A stretch of DNA of 64,000 bases from Deinococcus depolymerans (GCF_039522025.1 NZ_BAAADB010000006.1:1-64000), one strand, 5' to 3'; counted from the stretch's first letter, positions 16,160 to 28,267 are shown. The notes: generated by a model not told the origin, from the sequence alone. Numbers and translations: made by a program.

Positions 16160-17524
16160 TCAGGGCTGCTGGCGGAAGGGATCCAGGGACAGGACCGGGG
16201 CGGTCTGCAGGGCCTGCAGCCCCAGGTCCAGCAGCGGGTCGCGGCCCTGCGTGAGCGCCCGGATTTCCGCCTCGCCCTGGGGGCCGGGCCGGTCGGGCGT
16301 GACGCGCTGCGGGTAGGGCGTTCCGTCGGGTTTGGCGTAGTGCAGGATGGTGAGTTGCAGGGCCGCCTGGCTGCCGACCGGGAAGTTGCGGGTGGCGGTG
16401 TTGCCGACGCCGGCGGTCGTCTCGCCGACGATGGGGCCTCGCGTGGCGTACTGGATCTCGTACGCGAAGAATTCGCTGCACGAGGCGCTGCCCTCGTCGA
16501 CCAGCACGGCCAGCGGACCGGTCCAGAAGGCCGGGTGGCTGACCGTTCCGGCCAGGCGGGCGTCCTCGAGGCGGGTGCCGCGGCTGACGACGGTGCGGCT
16601 GCTGCCGTCGGCGCTGCGGGCCACGCGCGTCAGGCTGGGCACGAAGGCGCTGACGGCGCTGTCGCACTCGGCGAGGCTGCCGCCGGGGTTGCCGCGCAGG
16701 TCCACGATCAGGCCGGTCGCGCCGCTGCGCTGCGCCTGCCGCACCTGGTCGTGCACGCGCTGCGCGACGCGCCCGCCGGACAGGAAGGTGGGAATGCGGA
16801 TCACGGCCACCTGCGCGCCGGTGCCTGTGCCGGCCGGGACGTAACTCAGGCGCGGGAGGTCCAGGGTGCTGCTCTCGCGGGCGGTCAGGGTGACCTGCAG
16901 CGGCGCGCCCTGCCGCTGCACGTCCAGGGTGATGGTCTGGCCCTTCTCGCGGGCCTCGCGCAGGTCCTCGTACAGGTACGGGCGGCCGTTCAGGCGCAGC
17001 AGCGTGTCGCCGCGCCGCAGGCCGGCCTCCTCGGCGGCGCTGCCGGGAACCACCTCGGTCACCACGCGGTTCTGTCCGTCCAGCAGCGCGAGTTTCACCC
17101 CGAACTGCAGGCGGGGGCCGCCGGTGGCGCTGGCAATGAATTCGCGGTAGTCCTCGGGCGTCTGGAAGAAACTGTGTTCGTCGTCCAGTGCGGTCAGTTC
17201 GGCTTCCAGCACCGGGTAGGCGCGGCTCTCGGGACAGCTGCCGGGCGTGGCGGCGCAGACGTTGTTCAGGCGCTGCTGGTACTCGCGGGTCAGGGCGGCG
17301 CGGTCCACGGTGGACAGCCCGCCGTACTCCTGGCGGAGCAGGTCGTTCACCTCGTTGAAGATGGTCTGGGCCGGGGAGACGCTGCCCTGGGCGGCCGCGC
17401 CGGGATGTGCGCCCAGACCGGCCAGCAGCGCCGTGAGCGCGGCGGTGCGGGCTGCGCTCAGCAGCGGACGGAACCGGGCCGGGCGGTCACGGCGCGGGGT
17501 CGAGCGGCGCAGGAAGGCGTTCAT
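16160..17524 (-). CDS. Secreted S41-family (C-terminal processing-like) peptidase
   Basis: This 454-residue exported protein has an Arg-rich N-terminus and hydrophobic segment (signal peptide, about 1-50), a PDZ domain (SAAEEAGLRRGDTLLRLNG), and the S41 core with the serine in DEGSASCSEFFA and VGETTAGVGNT. In CtpA enzymes the last motif reads GKG and supplies the lysine base; here it is GVG, so the canonical Ser-Lys dyad is not apparent. It may use another base, or be inactive. It converges on the MFS gene with a 10-bp gap. Periplasmic protein turnover is the expected role. Confidence 0.8.
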   Translation of the reverse strand: MNAFLRRSTPRRDRPARFRPLLSAARTAALTALLAGLGAHPGAAAQGSVSPAQTIFNEVNDLLRQEYGGLSTVDRAALTREYQQRLNNVCAATPGSCPESRAYPVLEAELTALDDEHSFFQTPEDYREFIASATGGPRLQFGVKLALLDGQNRVVTEVVPGSAAEEAGLRRGDTLLRLNGRPYLYEDLREAREKGQTITLDVQRQGAPLQVTLTARESSTLDLPRLSYVPAGTGTGAQVAVIRIPTFLSGGRVAQRVHDQVRQAQRSGATGLIVDLRGNPGGSLAECDSAVSAFVPSLTRVARSADGSSRTVVSRGTRLEDARLAGTVSHPAFWTGPLAVLVDEGSASCSEFFAYEIQYATRGPIVGETTAGVGNTATRNFPVGSQAALQLTILHYAKPDGTPYPQRVTPDRPGPQGEAEIRALTQGRDPLLDLGLQALQTAPVLSLDPFRQQP

Positions 17525-17680
17525 GGGTGCCTGTATTCTGCTCTGAACAGATGGGAATTTGGTGGGTGGCGATTGCAAGCGAGATTACAGGATTGGTGCG
17601 CCAGCACGGTGTTTTCCTGTTGCGGGTGTTGGCCGGCGTGCCGGGTCAGCCCACCGGGGGGGACGCCCGGGGGCGGGCGG

Positions 17681-18766
17681 TCAGGCGGCCGGGGAACGCT
17701 GGTACAGGTCCACGAGGCGGCGCAGGAACCTGAGGCCCGGCGCGAGGCTGGACGCCTGCACCCACTCGTCGGTGCGGTGCGCGTTCCCGCCGCGGTACAC
17801 GCCCACCGCGACCGCCGGCAGGCCATGCGGGACGGCCGCGTTCGCGTCGGTGCTGCTGGACGCCAGCCGGATGTCGGTGCGGATCTCGCGGGCGGCGTCC
17901 CGGACCGCGCCCAGCAGCGCGCCGCTCTGAAGGTCCCCGCCGGGCCGGTCTCCCACCCGTTCCAGCTGCAGCTGCACGCCGGCCTCACGCGCCGCGGCGT
18001 GCAGGACGCCCACGGCGCGGGTGTCCAGGTCCGCGAGGACCTTCGCGTCCAGCGAACGCAGGTCCAGCAGCAGCTCGGCCGTTCCTGCGATGGAGTTCAC
18101 GCTGGTCCCGCCGGACGCCACACCGACATTCAGGGTGGTGCGCGGCGAGGCGGGCAGGTGCAGGGCGTACAGGGCGCTGATCGCCCGCCCCAGCGCGTGC
18201 AGGGCGCTGGGTGCCTGATCGCCCCACGAGTGCCCGCCCGGCCCGACGAACGCGGCCCGGTAGCGGCGCACCCCCACCCCGCGCGTGACCGCCACCCCCA
18301 GGTAGCCGTCCACGGCGATGAACGCCCCCAGCTGCGGGCGGTGGCGGCCCAGCAGGTACTTCGCGCCGCGCAGGTCCCCCAGGCCCTCCTCGCCGACGTT
18401 CGCGGCGATCCACAGCGGGCGGCGCAGCGCGCCGGTCTGGCCGCGCAGGTCGCGCAGCAGCGCTGTCACCACCGCCAGGCTGGCGCTGTTGTCGCCCACG
18501 CCCGGCCCGACCAGCCGCCCGCCCTCCTCGCGGACGGTCACGTCGGTGCCGGCGTCGAAGACGGTGTCCAGGTGCGCGGCGAGCAGCAGGGCGGGGCGGC
18601 CCTCGGTGCCGGGAGGGGTCAGGCGGGTCAGGACGTTCCCGACCTCGTCGCGTTCGGTCACGTAGCCCAGTTCGGTCCACAGGTCCGCGATCAGGTCGGC
18701 GCGCCGCCCCTCCGCGAACGTCGGAGCCGGGGTCTGCGCGATGCGCGTGAGGTACGAAAGAGGCAT
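17681..18766 (-). CDS. M20-family metallopeptidase (peptidase T / ArgE-like)
   Basis: This 361-residue cytosolic di-zinc peptidase has the ligands His65-x-Asp67 (AAHLDTVF), Asp92 (GVGDNSAS), the catalytic Glu126-Glu127 (NVGEEG), an aspartate in IAVDGY and a C-terminal histidine in NAHRTDEW. A dimerisation domain lies between (PGGHSWGD...). The family removes N-terminal amino acids from di- or tripeptides or deacylates amino acids; the exact substrate is undetermined. TACAAT lies 8 nt before the ATG, a leaderless arrangement. Confidence 0.88.
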   Translation of the reverse strand: MPLSYLTRIAQTPAPTFAEGRRADLIADLWTELGYVTERDEVGNVLTRLTPPGTEGRPALLLAAHLDTVFDAGTDVTVREEGGRLVGPGVGDNSASLAVVTALLRDLRGQTGALRRPLWIAANVGEEGLGDLRGAKYLLGRHRPQLGAFIAVDGYLGVAVTRGVGVRRYRAAFVGPGGHSWGDQAPSALHALGRAISALYALHLPASPRTTLNVGVASGGTSVNSIAGTAELLLDLRSLDAKVLADLDTRAVGVLHAAAREAGVQLQLERVGDRPGGDLQSGALLGAVRDAAREIRTDIRLASSSTDANAAVPHGLPAVAVGVYRGGNAHRTDEWVQASSLAPGLRFLRRLVDLYQRSPAA

Positions 18767-18873
18767 TGCGGGCCATTGTAGACGCGCCGGACCGGGCGGT
18801 GGGCCGGATCGGGAACAAAGCGTGAAGGCGCCCCCCGGTCCTGCGGGAGCGCCCTGACGCGGAGCGGGGGTGC

Positions 18874-19299
18874 CTAGCGGCGCAGCATGCGGCTGCCGAT
18901 CATGCCGGCCAGGCCGACCAGACCGGCCTTCACCAGCGGGTTGCTGAGCATCCCGCCGGGCGCGAACGCCTCCTCCAGTGGGCTGCGGCCGTTCTGGGCC
19001 GGGGCCTGCGCGGTCTTGGTGTACGCGTCGATCAGGTCGTCGTCGTCGTCGGGACGCACGGTCTGCACGGGGTTGGCGGGGCTGCGCACGATGGCGTCGC
19101 CCATCTCCCGGCGCTGCTCGGGGCTCATGCCGCCCACGTACTCTTTCAGGACCGCCTGCCGCTCCTCGGGCGAGGCGTTTTCGAGGTACTCGCGGATGTA
19201 CGCGGCGGCCTCCTGGGGACTGACGGTCCCGTCGCCGTCCGTGTCGCGCGGATCGAGTTTCGCCATCTGTTCATGCCGGTCTTTCTGCTGGAAGAACAT
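18874..19299 (-). CDS. Small EF-hand calcium-binding protein
   Basis: This 141-residue protein has one canonical 12-residue EF-hand loop starting at Asp19 (DTDGDGTVSPQE, acidic ligands at loop positions 1, 3, 5 and 12), followed by acidic helices, a DDDDD stretch, and a glycine-rich hydrophobic C-terminus (LVGLAGMIGSRMLRR) that may touch the membrane. The function is unknown; the partner could be a membrane or nucleoid component. AGGAGGTC lies 6 nt before the ATG. A GC-rich hairpin downstream (near 18816-18840) is a plausible terminator. Confidence 0.75.
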   Translation of the reverse strand: MFFQQKDRHEQMAKLDPRDTDGDGTVSPQEAAAYIREYLENASPEERQAVLKEYVGGMSPEQRREMGDAIVRSPANPVQTVRPDDDDDLIDAYTKTAQAPAQNGRSPLEEAFAPGGMLSNPLVKAGLVGLAGMIGSRMLRR

Positions 19300-19433
19300 A
19301 CCTGACCTCCTGGGGAACTGCGCGGTCAGGGGGGGCCCTGACCTGAACGGTGAACGCAACCCACGCTACGCAACATGCCGGTCAGGTACATGAGCGCGGC
19401 CTTCACGGGCCCTGCGGGAAGGGGTGCGGGCCG

Positions 19434-20168
19434 CTACTCGCCGGTGCGGGCGCGGCGTTTCTGGTAGGCGCCGGTCAGCAGCTCCGCGATGTACTCCCGC
19501 GTGAACGGCATACCGCTTTCCTCGGCGGCGCGGATCTCGTCGTCGCGGTCGTAGGTGAGGCGCACGAAGGTCGCGCTGTGCACCGGCGAGTGCGGGTCGA
19601 ACTCCAGGATCAGGTAGCACGGCAGCGTGGAGTCCAGCGGGTTGCCCACGCTCCCGCAGTTGATCAGCGGGCGGCCCTCCACGTCCAGCAGCAGCGCCTC
19701 GTGCATGTCGGCGTACACCAGCGCGTCGGCGTGCTGCGTGAGCCCGAAGGCCGGGTTGGGCGTGAAGGCTTCCAGCTGGTCGTGCAGGCTGCTGTGCGGG
19801 TACAGCCGGTGGAACAGGCCGCGGCTGCTGGCATGCACGAACCGCCACCACGCCCCCCCGAACTGCTCCTCGATGCCGTACGGCAGCTCGGCGAGGTACG
19901 TCAGGCCGGCGGGCGTGAGTTTGCTGCGCGGCCACAGGTCCTGCGGGCGGTGCGTGGCCCCGGCGACCCGGGCGTCCCAGTTGCCCTGAATGACGCGCGT
20001 GGCGTGTGCCTGCGTCCAGTCGAGCACTTCGCGGGGGCGGGGGCCCTTGCCCACCAGATCCCCCAGCACCCAGATGTCGGTCAGGCCGCGCCGCTGCACG
20101 TCTGCGTGAACCGCGAGCGTGGCCGCCAGGTTGGCGTGCAGGTCCGCGAGAATGGCGAGGCGAATCAT
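19434..20168 (-). CDS. Calcineurin-like metallophosphoesterase
   Basis: This 244-residue protein has the di-metal motifs Asp9-x-His11 (ADLHAN), GDLVGKG (Asp37), GNWDA (Asn63-Trp-Asp in place of the usual GNHE/D), HAS and a late D-x-H (ADMHEA). It belongs to the YfcE/MJ0936 group of small phosphodiesterases or protein phosphatases. Replacement of the histidine of GNHD by tryptophan occurs in this subgroup's GNWD forms. TACACT lies 9 nt before the ATG chosen; the longer open frame upstream crosses that promoter and is rejected. Confidence 0.85.
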   Translation of the reverse strand: MIRLAILADLHANLAATLAVHADVQRRGLTDIWVLGDLVGKGPRPREVLDWTQAHATRVIQGNWDARVAGATHRPQDLWPRSKLTPAGLTYLAELPYGIEEQFGGAWWRFVHASSRGLFHRLYPHSSLHDQLEAFTPNPAFGLTQHADALVYADMHEALLLDVEGRPLINCGSVGNPLDSTLPCYLILEFDPHSPVHSATFVRLTYDRDDEIRAAEESGMPFTREYIAELLTGAYQKRRARTGE

Positions 20169-20243
20169 ATGCTCCGGAGTGTAGCCCACCCCCCCGCACC
20201 GCCCGGACGCACCCACCCCCACCGCCTTCACCTGACAGGCAGG

Positions 20244-20540
20244 TCAGCTGGGCAGCGTAGGCGTCAGGGCGCGGATCATGGCCCAGGTGATCAGGCCGGC
20301 CGTGACCAGCCCGCCCAGCACGAACCACGCGGGTGCGCCGCCCCGACCGCCCGGCACGCGGGCCGCGCCGGCGGCGTTGGCGGCGCTCCACGCCACCCGC
20401 AGGTTCACGAGGGCCAGTCCCAGCAGCGCGGCGTCCAGCGCGTCCACCCGGCCGCTGCCCACCGCCAGCGGGTACGACAGTGCGGGCGTCAGGCCGACCA
20501 GCAGCAGCGCGATCAGCAGTTGCAGCGCGTACGGAGGCAC
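20244..20540 (-). CDS. Small membrane protein, unknown function
   Basis: This 98-residue protein has three hydrophobic segments (YALQLLIALLLVGLTP, DAALLGLALVNLRVAW, AWFVLGGLVTAGLITWAMI) linked by a Gly/Arg-rich loop. No family was recognised. The GTG is chosen because CATACT lies 7 nt upstream, matching the leaderless promoters nearby. It sits between a phosphoesterase and a flavin reductase on the same strand. Confidence 0.6.
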   Translation of the reverse strand: MPPYALQLLIALLLVGLTPALSYPLAVGSGRVDALDAALLGLALVNLRVAWSAANAAGAARVPGGRGGAPAWFVLGGLVTAGLITWAMIRALTPTLPS

Positions 20541-20577
20541 GCTCCCCAGTATGCACGGCCCGTCCGGACGCCGGACG

Positions 20578-21096
20578 TCACCCCAGCTCGTGGTACTGCC
20601 CGCGGAAATACACCAGCGGGTCGTCATCCGTGTACCGGCTGTACTCCACGAACCCCACGAACAGCGTGTGATCTCCGGCAGCGATCACCTCATGCTTGCG
20701 GCACACCAGCTGCGCGACACTCCCGCCGATCAGCGGCAGGCCCTCATGCTCGAACCACGGCACGCCCTCCTCCGGTCCGGGCTTGCCCGCAAAATGGTCA
20801 CTCAGGTGCCGCTGCGCGGCCGACAGGACATTCACGCCGAAGTGCGTGACGTCCTCGCCGGACAGCAGGGCGTGCATGTGCGCGCGGCGATCCACGCTCA
20901 CCAGGATCAGCGGCGGGTTCAGGCTGACCGACACGAACGCGCTGGCGGTCATGCCCCGGCGCGCCTGCCCGTCCGTGGCGGTCACGACCGTCACGCCGCT
21001 CGTGAAGCGGCCCAGCGTCTGACGGAATTCCGTGGCGTTCAGGCCACCCTGCTGCGCCTGATCCTGCGGCGCACGGTCCAACTGCGGTTCACTCAT
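20578..21096 (-). CDS. Flavin reductase domain protein (HpaC/RutF-like)
   Basis: This 172-residue protein shows the FMN-binding split-barrel signatures FTSGVTVVTA, GMTASAFVSVSLNPPLILVSV and HFGVNVLSAAQRHLSDHFAG. Such proteins reduce FMN/FAD with NAD(P)H and hand it to a partner monooxygenase, but no monooxygenase gene is adjacent. The final segment GDHTLFVGFVEYS...YFRGQYHELG is typical. TACACT lies 6 nt before the ATG. Confidence 0.88.
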   Translation of the reverse strand: MSEPQLDRAPQDQAQQGGLNATEFRQTLGRFTSGVTVVTATDGQARRGMTASAFVSVSLNPPLILVSVDRRAHMHALLSGEDVTHFGVNVLSAAQRHLSDHFAGKPGPEEGVPWFEHEGLPLIGGSVAQLVCRKHEVIAAGDHTLFVGFVEYSRYTDDDPLVYFRGQYHELG

Positions 21097-21127
21097 GCGG
21101 CGAGTGTACCGGCTCGGCCCGCTTCCG

Positions 21128-22726
<1,599 letters not shown>

Positions 22727-22882
22727 GGTCGTGAGCGGCAGGCTAGCGCACCCGGCCCCGCCGCACATGAAGCCCCGCGCCGGCCTCCCCCGGACCTGGA
22801 GGAAGGCCGCTCATTTCTTACCGTTGCCGCGCGGCGGGCATGTTAGGCTCGGACGGTACATCCACAATCCGGAGGTTTCACC

Positions 22883-23323
22883 ATGAAGAAACGTGCACTG
22901 CTGGCCCTCGTCGGTACCGTCGCCCTCGCCTCCTGCAACCAGGCCCCGGACGTGTCGGGCAAGAGCGTCACCAGGGCGTTCACGGACCAGAAGCTCGCCG
23001 GCTACACCGCGCCCTCCGGCACCGCCGTGTTCGTGGACCTGACCGGCGGGGACCGCCGCACCACCCTGACCGTCAAGGGCCTGAAAGCCAACACCGAGTA
23101 CCTCGCGCACTACCACGCGATGGGCACCGCCAGCACCACCGACGTCTGCAAGTCCGGCGGCGCGGTCGTGGGCGGCATGATCGGCATGACGACCAGGAGC
23201 AACGCCAGCGGCGAACTGACCCTTAAGGGCTTCCAGGCGACCGCCGACCTGAAGGACGCGAAGTACATCAACGTTCACGAGAACGTCGCGGGCCTGCCCG
23301 TGCCGGTCTGCGCGCCCCTCTGA
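22883..23323 (+). CDS. Small SodC/CHRD-like lipoprotein (paralogue 2)
   Basis: This 146-residue lipoprotein (lipobox LASC) is a clear paralogue of the protein at 9539-9982. Shared pieces are LKANTEYLAHYHAMGTAS, CKSGGA, GELTLKG, and AKYINVHENVAGLPVPVC. The barrel strands and the Cys pair resemble Cu/Zn-SOD or CHRD domains, but most metal ligands of true SodC are absent. An extracytoplasmic metal-binding or structural role is an inference. CGGAGG lies 8 nt before the ATG. It converges on dnaX. Confidence 0.65.
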   Translation: MKKRALLALVGTVALASCNQAPDVSGKSVTRAFTDQKLAGYTAPSGTAVFVDLTGGDRRTTLTVKGLKANTEYLAHYHAMGTASTTDVCKSGGAVVGGMIGMTTRSNASGELTLKGFQATADLKDAKYINVHENVAGLPVPVCAPL

Positions 23324-23333
23324 TCCTCCCCAC

Positions 23334-23369
23334 CCGCAGGCCGCCCCGTTCAGCGCGGGCGGCCTGCGG
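23334..23369. terminator. Bidirectional terminator between convergent genes
   Basis: The arms CCGCAGGCCGCCC and GGGCGGCCTGCGG form a perfect GC-rich hairpin with a loop of about 10 nt, midway between the lipoprotein stop and the dnaX stop. Confidence 0.7.
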
Positions 23370-23383
23370 TCTGCCGGGCGGGG

Positions 23384-25729
23384 TCAGGCCTCGCTGTCGT
23401 CGGTGTCGTCGCTGTCGTCGGTGACCGGCGCGGCGGGCACGTTGCGGTTCTTGCCGATCTCGCGGACGCGCCCGCTGAAACGGGTGCGGATCAGCTCGTA
23501 GTGCGGGTGGGCGCGGATGTCACCGGGACGCGAGGGCGCCGGGGCGGAGCGCCCGTCCGCCGGGGCCGGCGCGGCGTCCTGTGCGGCGGGGCGCGGCGGC
23601 GGGGGCGCGGCGCGTGTCTCCGGAACCGCCGGGGACGGCGGGGCGGGCAGGGAGACGTTCCCGAAGGGCATGTCCTCCTCGGGCGGCAGGCCCCCCAGGA
23701 TGTCGGGGCCGCCGAAGGCGTTCCAGTCGGGTTCCTCGGTGATGGGTTCGACGATGTACAGTTCCCGCTCGCGGGCCGGTGGGGGCAGGCGGTCCCCGCC
23801 GGCCGCGTCGGCCGGGGCGGGCGGCGCGTCGGTCAGGTGCGCGCCGGCGAAGGGATCGTCGGGCAGCGGGGCCGGGGCCACGTCGTCGGGACTGCGGGGC
23901 GGCACGTGGCGTTCCGGACGGGGCGGCAGCGTGGCGACGCCGCCGGGCCCGGTGGGCCCGTCGGACGGCAGAGGCCCGAAGTCCGGCCCGCGTGCGGCGC
24001 GGCGCGGCGCGGCCCGGCCCGGGTCGAACGGCGCGACCGGGGGCGGCCCCTGGACCGCTGCCGTCTGGGCCGCCGTCTGCACTGGGGCCGGGCGGGCCGA
24101 GGCGGCCGGGGCGGGGTCCGGACTGGGGGCCGGGGCCGCCCCGCCGCGCGGGCCGCCGGACAGCGGGCCGGAAGGCACGGGGGTCCCGCCCCCACCGCCC
24201 CCGCCCGGCCCGCCGAGGTTTACGCGGCGGCCGCCTTCCGGGGCGATCAGTTCGAAGGTGACCGGCCCGAACACCTTCAGCACGATGCGGGCAATGTCGT
24301 CGAACTTCGCGGCGACCTGCTTGGCGTGGAAGGCGCTGCGCTCGTCGTACGAGAGGCTCACGTAGCCGGGCTCGGCGTGCTGCCGGGCGGGTTTCAGGAA
24401 GGCGCGCAGCTGGATGCTGGCCTGCCGCACCACGTCCGGCCAGCTGCCGCCGGTCGGGACGGGCGGCTCGCTGCTCCCGGCGTCCGGCGTGCCCGCGCGG
24501 GCCGCAGCCGGGGCGGGGGCGCGGCGGGCGCCGGGATCGAAGTCCGCGACCGGGGCGCTCACCACTGGCCCCCCGGCGGCGGGGCGGGCGCGCAGGCTGG
24601 CGAGTTCCTTTTCCAGCCGGTTCAGGCGCTGCGTGAGGTCCGCCGGGACGGCCGCGCCGGCCCCGGCCGGGGCCACCCCGCCGCCCGTGTCGGCGGCGAG
24701 CAGGGCGTGCGTGAGGGCCAGTTCCAGGCTCTGCTGGTCGGCGGCGCGGGCGAAACGGGCTTCCTGTTCGTCCAGCGCCGCCTGGAGTTTCAGGAGTCTG
24801 GGCACGTCCGCGCCGTCCAGGCGGGCTTCCGGACCGCTGTCCTTCAGGCCCAGTTCGGCGTGCAGGGCCGCGCCGAGCGCCGCGACGAGCCCCTCGACGA
24901 CCGTGCGGGCCGCGAACCCGTCGCGGTACAGGGCGGCCGCGCCGCTGATGGCGGCCCCCGCGTCCCCGCCGACCAGCGCGGCGGCGACGCCGCGCACCCG
25001 TTCGCCCGGCGGGAGGCCCAGCGCGTCCTCCACGGCGGCGCGGGTGATGGCGGTCCCGGCGGCCAGCATGCGTTCGAGCAGGCTCTCACCGTCGCGCATG
25101 GCGCCGTCGGCCAGACGGCCGATCAGGTGCAGGGCGTCACCATCGGCGCGTGCGCCCTCACGCTGCACCAGTCCGCCGAGCTTCCCGGCGATCTCCTCGG
25201 GCGTCAGGCGGCGGAAGCGGTAGTGCTGGCAGCGCGACAGGATGGTCGGGATGATCTTCTCGGGTTCGGTGGTCGCCAGGATGAAGATCACGTGGCTGGG
25301 TGGCTCCTCCAGCGTCTTCAGGAGGGCGTTGAACGCGGCGCGGCTCATCATGTGCGCCTCGTCGAGGATGTAGATCTTCTTCCCGCCGCGCATGGCGGCC
25401 AGCGAGACCTTCTCGCGCAGGTCGCGCACGTCGTCCACGGAGTTGTTGCTGGCCGCGTCGATCTCCATGACGTCCGGGTGCGATCCGGCCCGCACGCTCA
25501 GGCAGGATTCGCACTCACCGCAGGGTTTGGGCATGGGGCCGGTGCAGTTGGCGGTCATGGCGATCAGGCGGGCGGTGGTGGTCTTCCCGACCCCGCGCGG
25601 CCCGCTGAACAGGTACGCGTGCCCCACCCGCCCCTGCGACAGCGCGGCGCGCAGCACGTCCTTGACGTGTTCCTGCCCGACCACGTCCTCCCACCGGACC
25701 GGCCGGGCCCGCTGGTAGATGGCGCTCAC
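23384..25729 (-). CDS. dnaX: DNA polymerase III subunit gamma/tau
   Basis: DnaX is the ATPase core of the sliding-clamp loader. The 781-residue protein has Walker A GPRGVGKT (43-50), a four-cysteine zinc module (CTGPMPKPCGECESC), Walker B in ILDEAHMM, the sensor LATTEPEKIIPTILSRC and domain III. From about residue 400 the protein is Pro/Ala/Gly-rich and apparently disordered, interrupted by a folded block around FLKPARQHAEPGYVSLSYDERSAF, then an acidic tail. Tau is the full product; no A-run slippage site for a shorter gamma form is visible. The GTG start aligns with the conserved N-terminus AIYQRARPVRWEDVVGQ. Confidence 0.95.
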   Translation of the reverse strand: MSAIYQRARPVRWEDVVGQEHVKDVLRAALSQGRVGHAYLFSGPRGVGKTTTARLIAMTANCTGPMPKPCGECESCLSVRAGSHPDVMEIDAASNNSVDDVRDLREKVSLAAMRGGKKIYILDEAHMMSRAAFNALLKTLEEPPSHVIFILATTEPEKIIPTILSRCQHYRFRRLTPEEIAGKLGGLVQREGARADGDALHLIGRLADGAMRDGESLLERMLAAGTAITRAAVEDALGLPPGERVRGVAAALVGGDAGAAISGAAALYRDGFAARTVVEGLVAALGAALHAELGLKDSGPEARLDGADVPRLLKLQAALDEQEARFARAADQQSLELALTHALLAADTGGGVAPAGAGAAVPADLTQRLNRLEKELASLRARPAAGGPVVSAPVADFDPGARRAPAPAAARAGTPDAGSSEPPVPTGGSWPDVVRQASIQLRAFLKPARQHAEPGYVSLSYDERSAFHAKQVAAKFDDIARIVLKVFGPVTFELIAPEGGRRVNLGGPGGGGGGGTPVPSGPLSGGPRGGAAPAPSPDPAPAASARPAPVQTAAQTAAVQGPPPVAPFDPGRAAPRRAARGPDFGPLPSDGPTGPGGVATLPPRPERHVPPRSPDDVAPAPLPDDPFAGAHLTDAPPAPADAAGGDRLPPPARERELYIVEPITEEPDWNAFGGPDILGGLPPEEDMPFGNVSLPAPPSPAVPETRAAPPPPRPAAQDAAPAPADGRSAPAPSRPGDIRAHPHYELIRTRFSGRVREIGKNRNVPAAPVTDDSDDTDDSEA

Positions 25730-25865
25730 AGGTGCCCCCCGGCGGCGCGGAGGCGAGGCCCGAACGCTGAACCACACGGCCTGCCGCCGCTCAACCCGAC
25801 CCCACCACTGCACACACGCCGCTTCACCTCAGCATTCTAGAGCCCAGGGGCAACGGGGCGCAGTG

Positions 25866-25972
25866 ACGGGGGGAAGGGTTGAGAGTCGAAGGTTGAAAGT
25901 TGAAAGTTGATGGGTGATGGGTGATGGGGGATGGGAACGGCCTTCCCTCCATCAGCCTCCGACCATCAATCA

Positions 25973-25980
<8 letters not shown>
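25866..25980. repeat. Imperfect inverted repeat built of GGTTGA / GATGGGT units
   Basis: The left side has tandem GGTTGA-AAGTTGA-AAGTTGA and GATGGGT-GATGGGT units; the right side has CCATCAATCATCAACCCTT, so the whole can fold back on itself. It lies between the malic enzyme stop and the dnaX promoter region. Similar short units occur at 12190-12284. The tandem heptamers should be polymerase-slippage prone. Confidence 0.5.
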
Positions 25981-27706
<1,726 letters not shown>

Positions 27707-27820
27707 GACGCTCCAGCATAGCGGCAGGCCGCTGTACCCGGTCCAGACACGGTCCACGCGCCCCCACCGCCGGGCCGGCGTCCGTTCAGCGCGTGAACAG
27801 AAGGGGTCGCGGGCGGCGGG

Positions 27821-28267
27821 TCACGGCGCCCCGCTTGCGGCGCCCTGCGTCCCGACGTGCCCGGCCCAGCGTTGCCGGAGGGTGTCGAAGTTCGCGTCGA
27901 TGCGCGCCTGCGGCAGCACCATCTGCGTGGTCGCGCCACGCCCGATCTCGTCCCCGAGTTCGTTCACGGCGACCATGCGGGCGATCACGCGCCGGCCCTC
28001 CTGCCGCTCGAAGGTGGCGGTCACGGTCAAGCGCATGCCGGGCAGGGCGCTGGCGGTGTGCGTCACGTCCACCTGCGTGCCGATGCCGCCCTCGCCGTCT
28101 TCCAGGAACGGCAGGATGATCTTGCGGCCCGCCTCCTCGAAGTGCCGGGCCATCCAGTACGTGGCGTACACCGGGTGCAGGCGGCCCAGCTCGCCGAAGT
28201 TCACGGTCATCTCGTCGGTCACGGTCACGGTCAGGGTCTGCGTGAACCCCTCGGGAATGGCTTGCAT
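27821..28267 (-). CDS. Hotdog-fold thioesterase (FlK-like)
   Basis: This 148-residue protein has the character of a FlK-type hotdog thioesterase: [32 protein letters not shown], then [22 protein letters not shown]. In FlK a Thr-Glu-His set hydrolyses the thioester; a histidine in VTHTAS and a glutamate in HFEEAG are candidates here. Acyl-CoA housekeeping is likely. TAGCCT lies 7 nt before the ATG. It is divergent from the YihY gene and downstream of nothing in its own direction. Confidence 0.8.
   Translation of the reverse strand: MQAIPEGFTQTLTVTVTDEMTVNFGELGRLHPVYATYWMARHFEEAGRKIILPFLEDGEGGIGTQVDVTHTASALPGMRLTVTATFERQEGRRVIARMVAVNELGDEIGRGATTQMVLPQARIDANFDTLRQRWAGHVGTQGAASGAP

Noticed and set aside
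23384..25729. Programmed frameshift in dnaX producing gamma
   Set aside because: No A-run slippery sequence or suitable frameshift stop is visible; G-runs in the linker are not a recognised signal.
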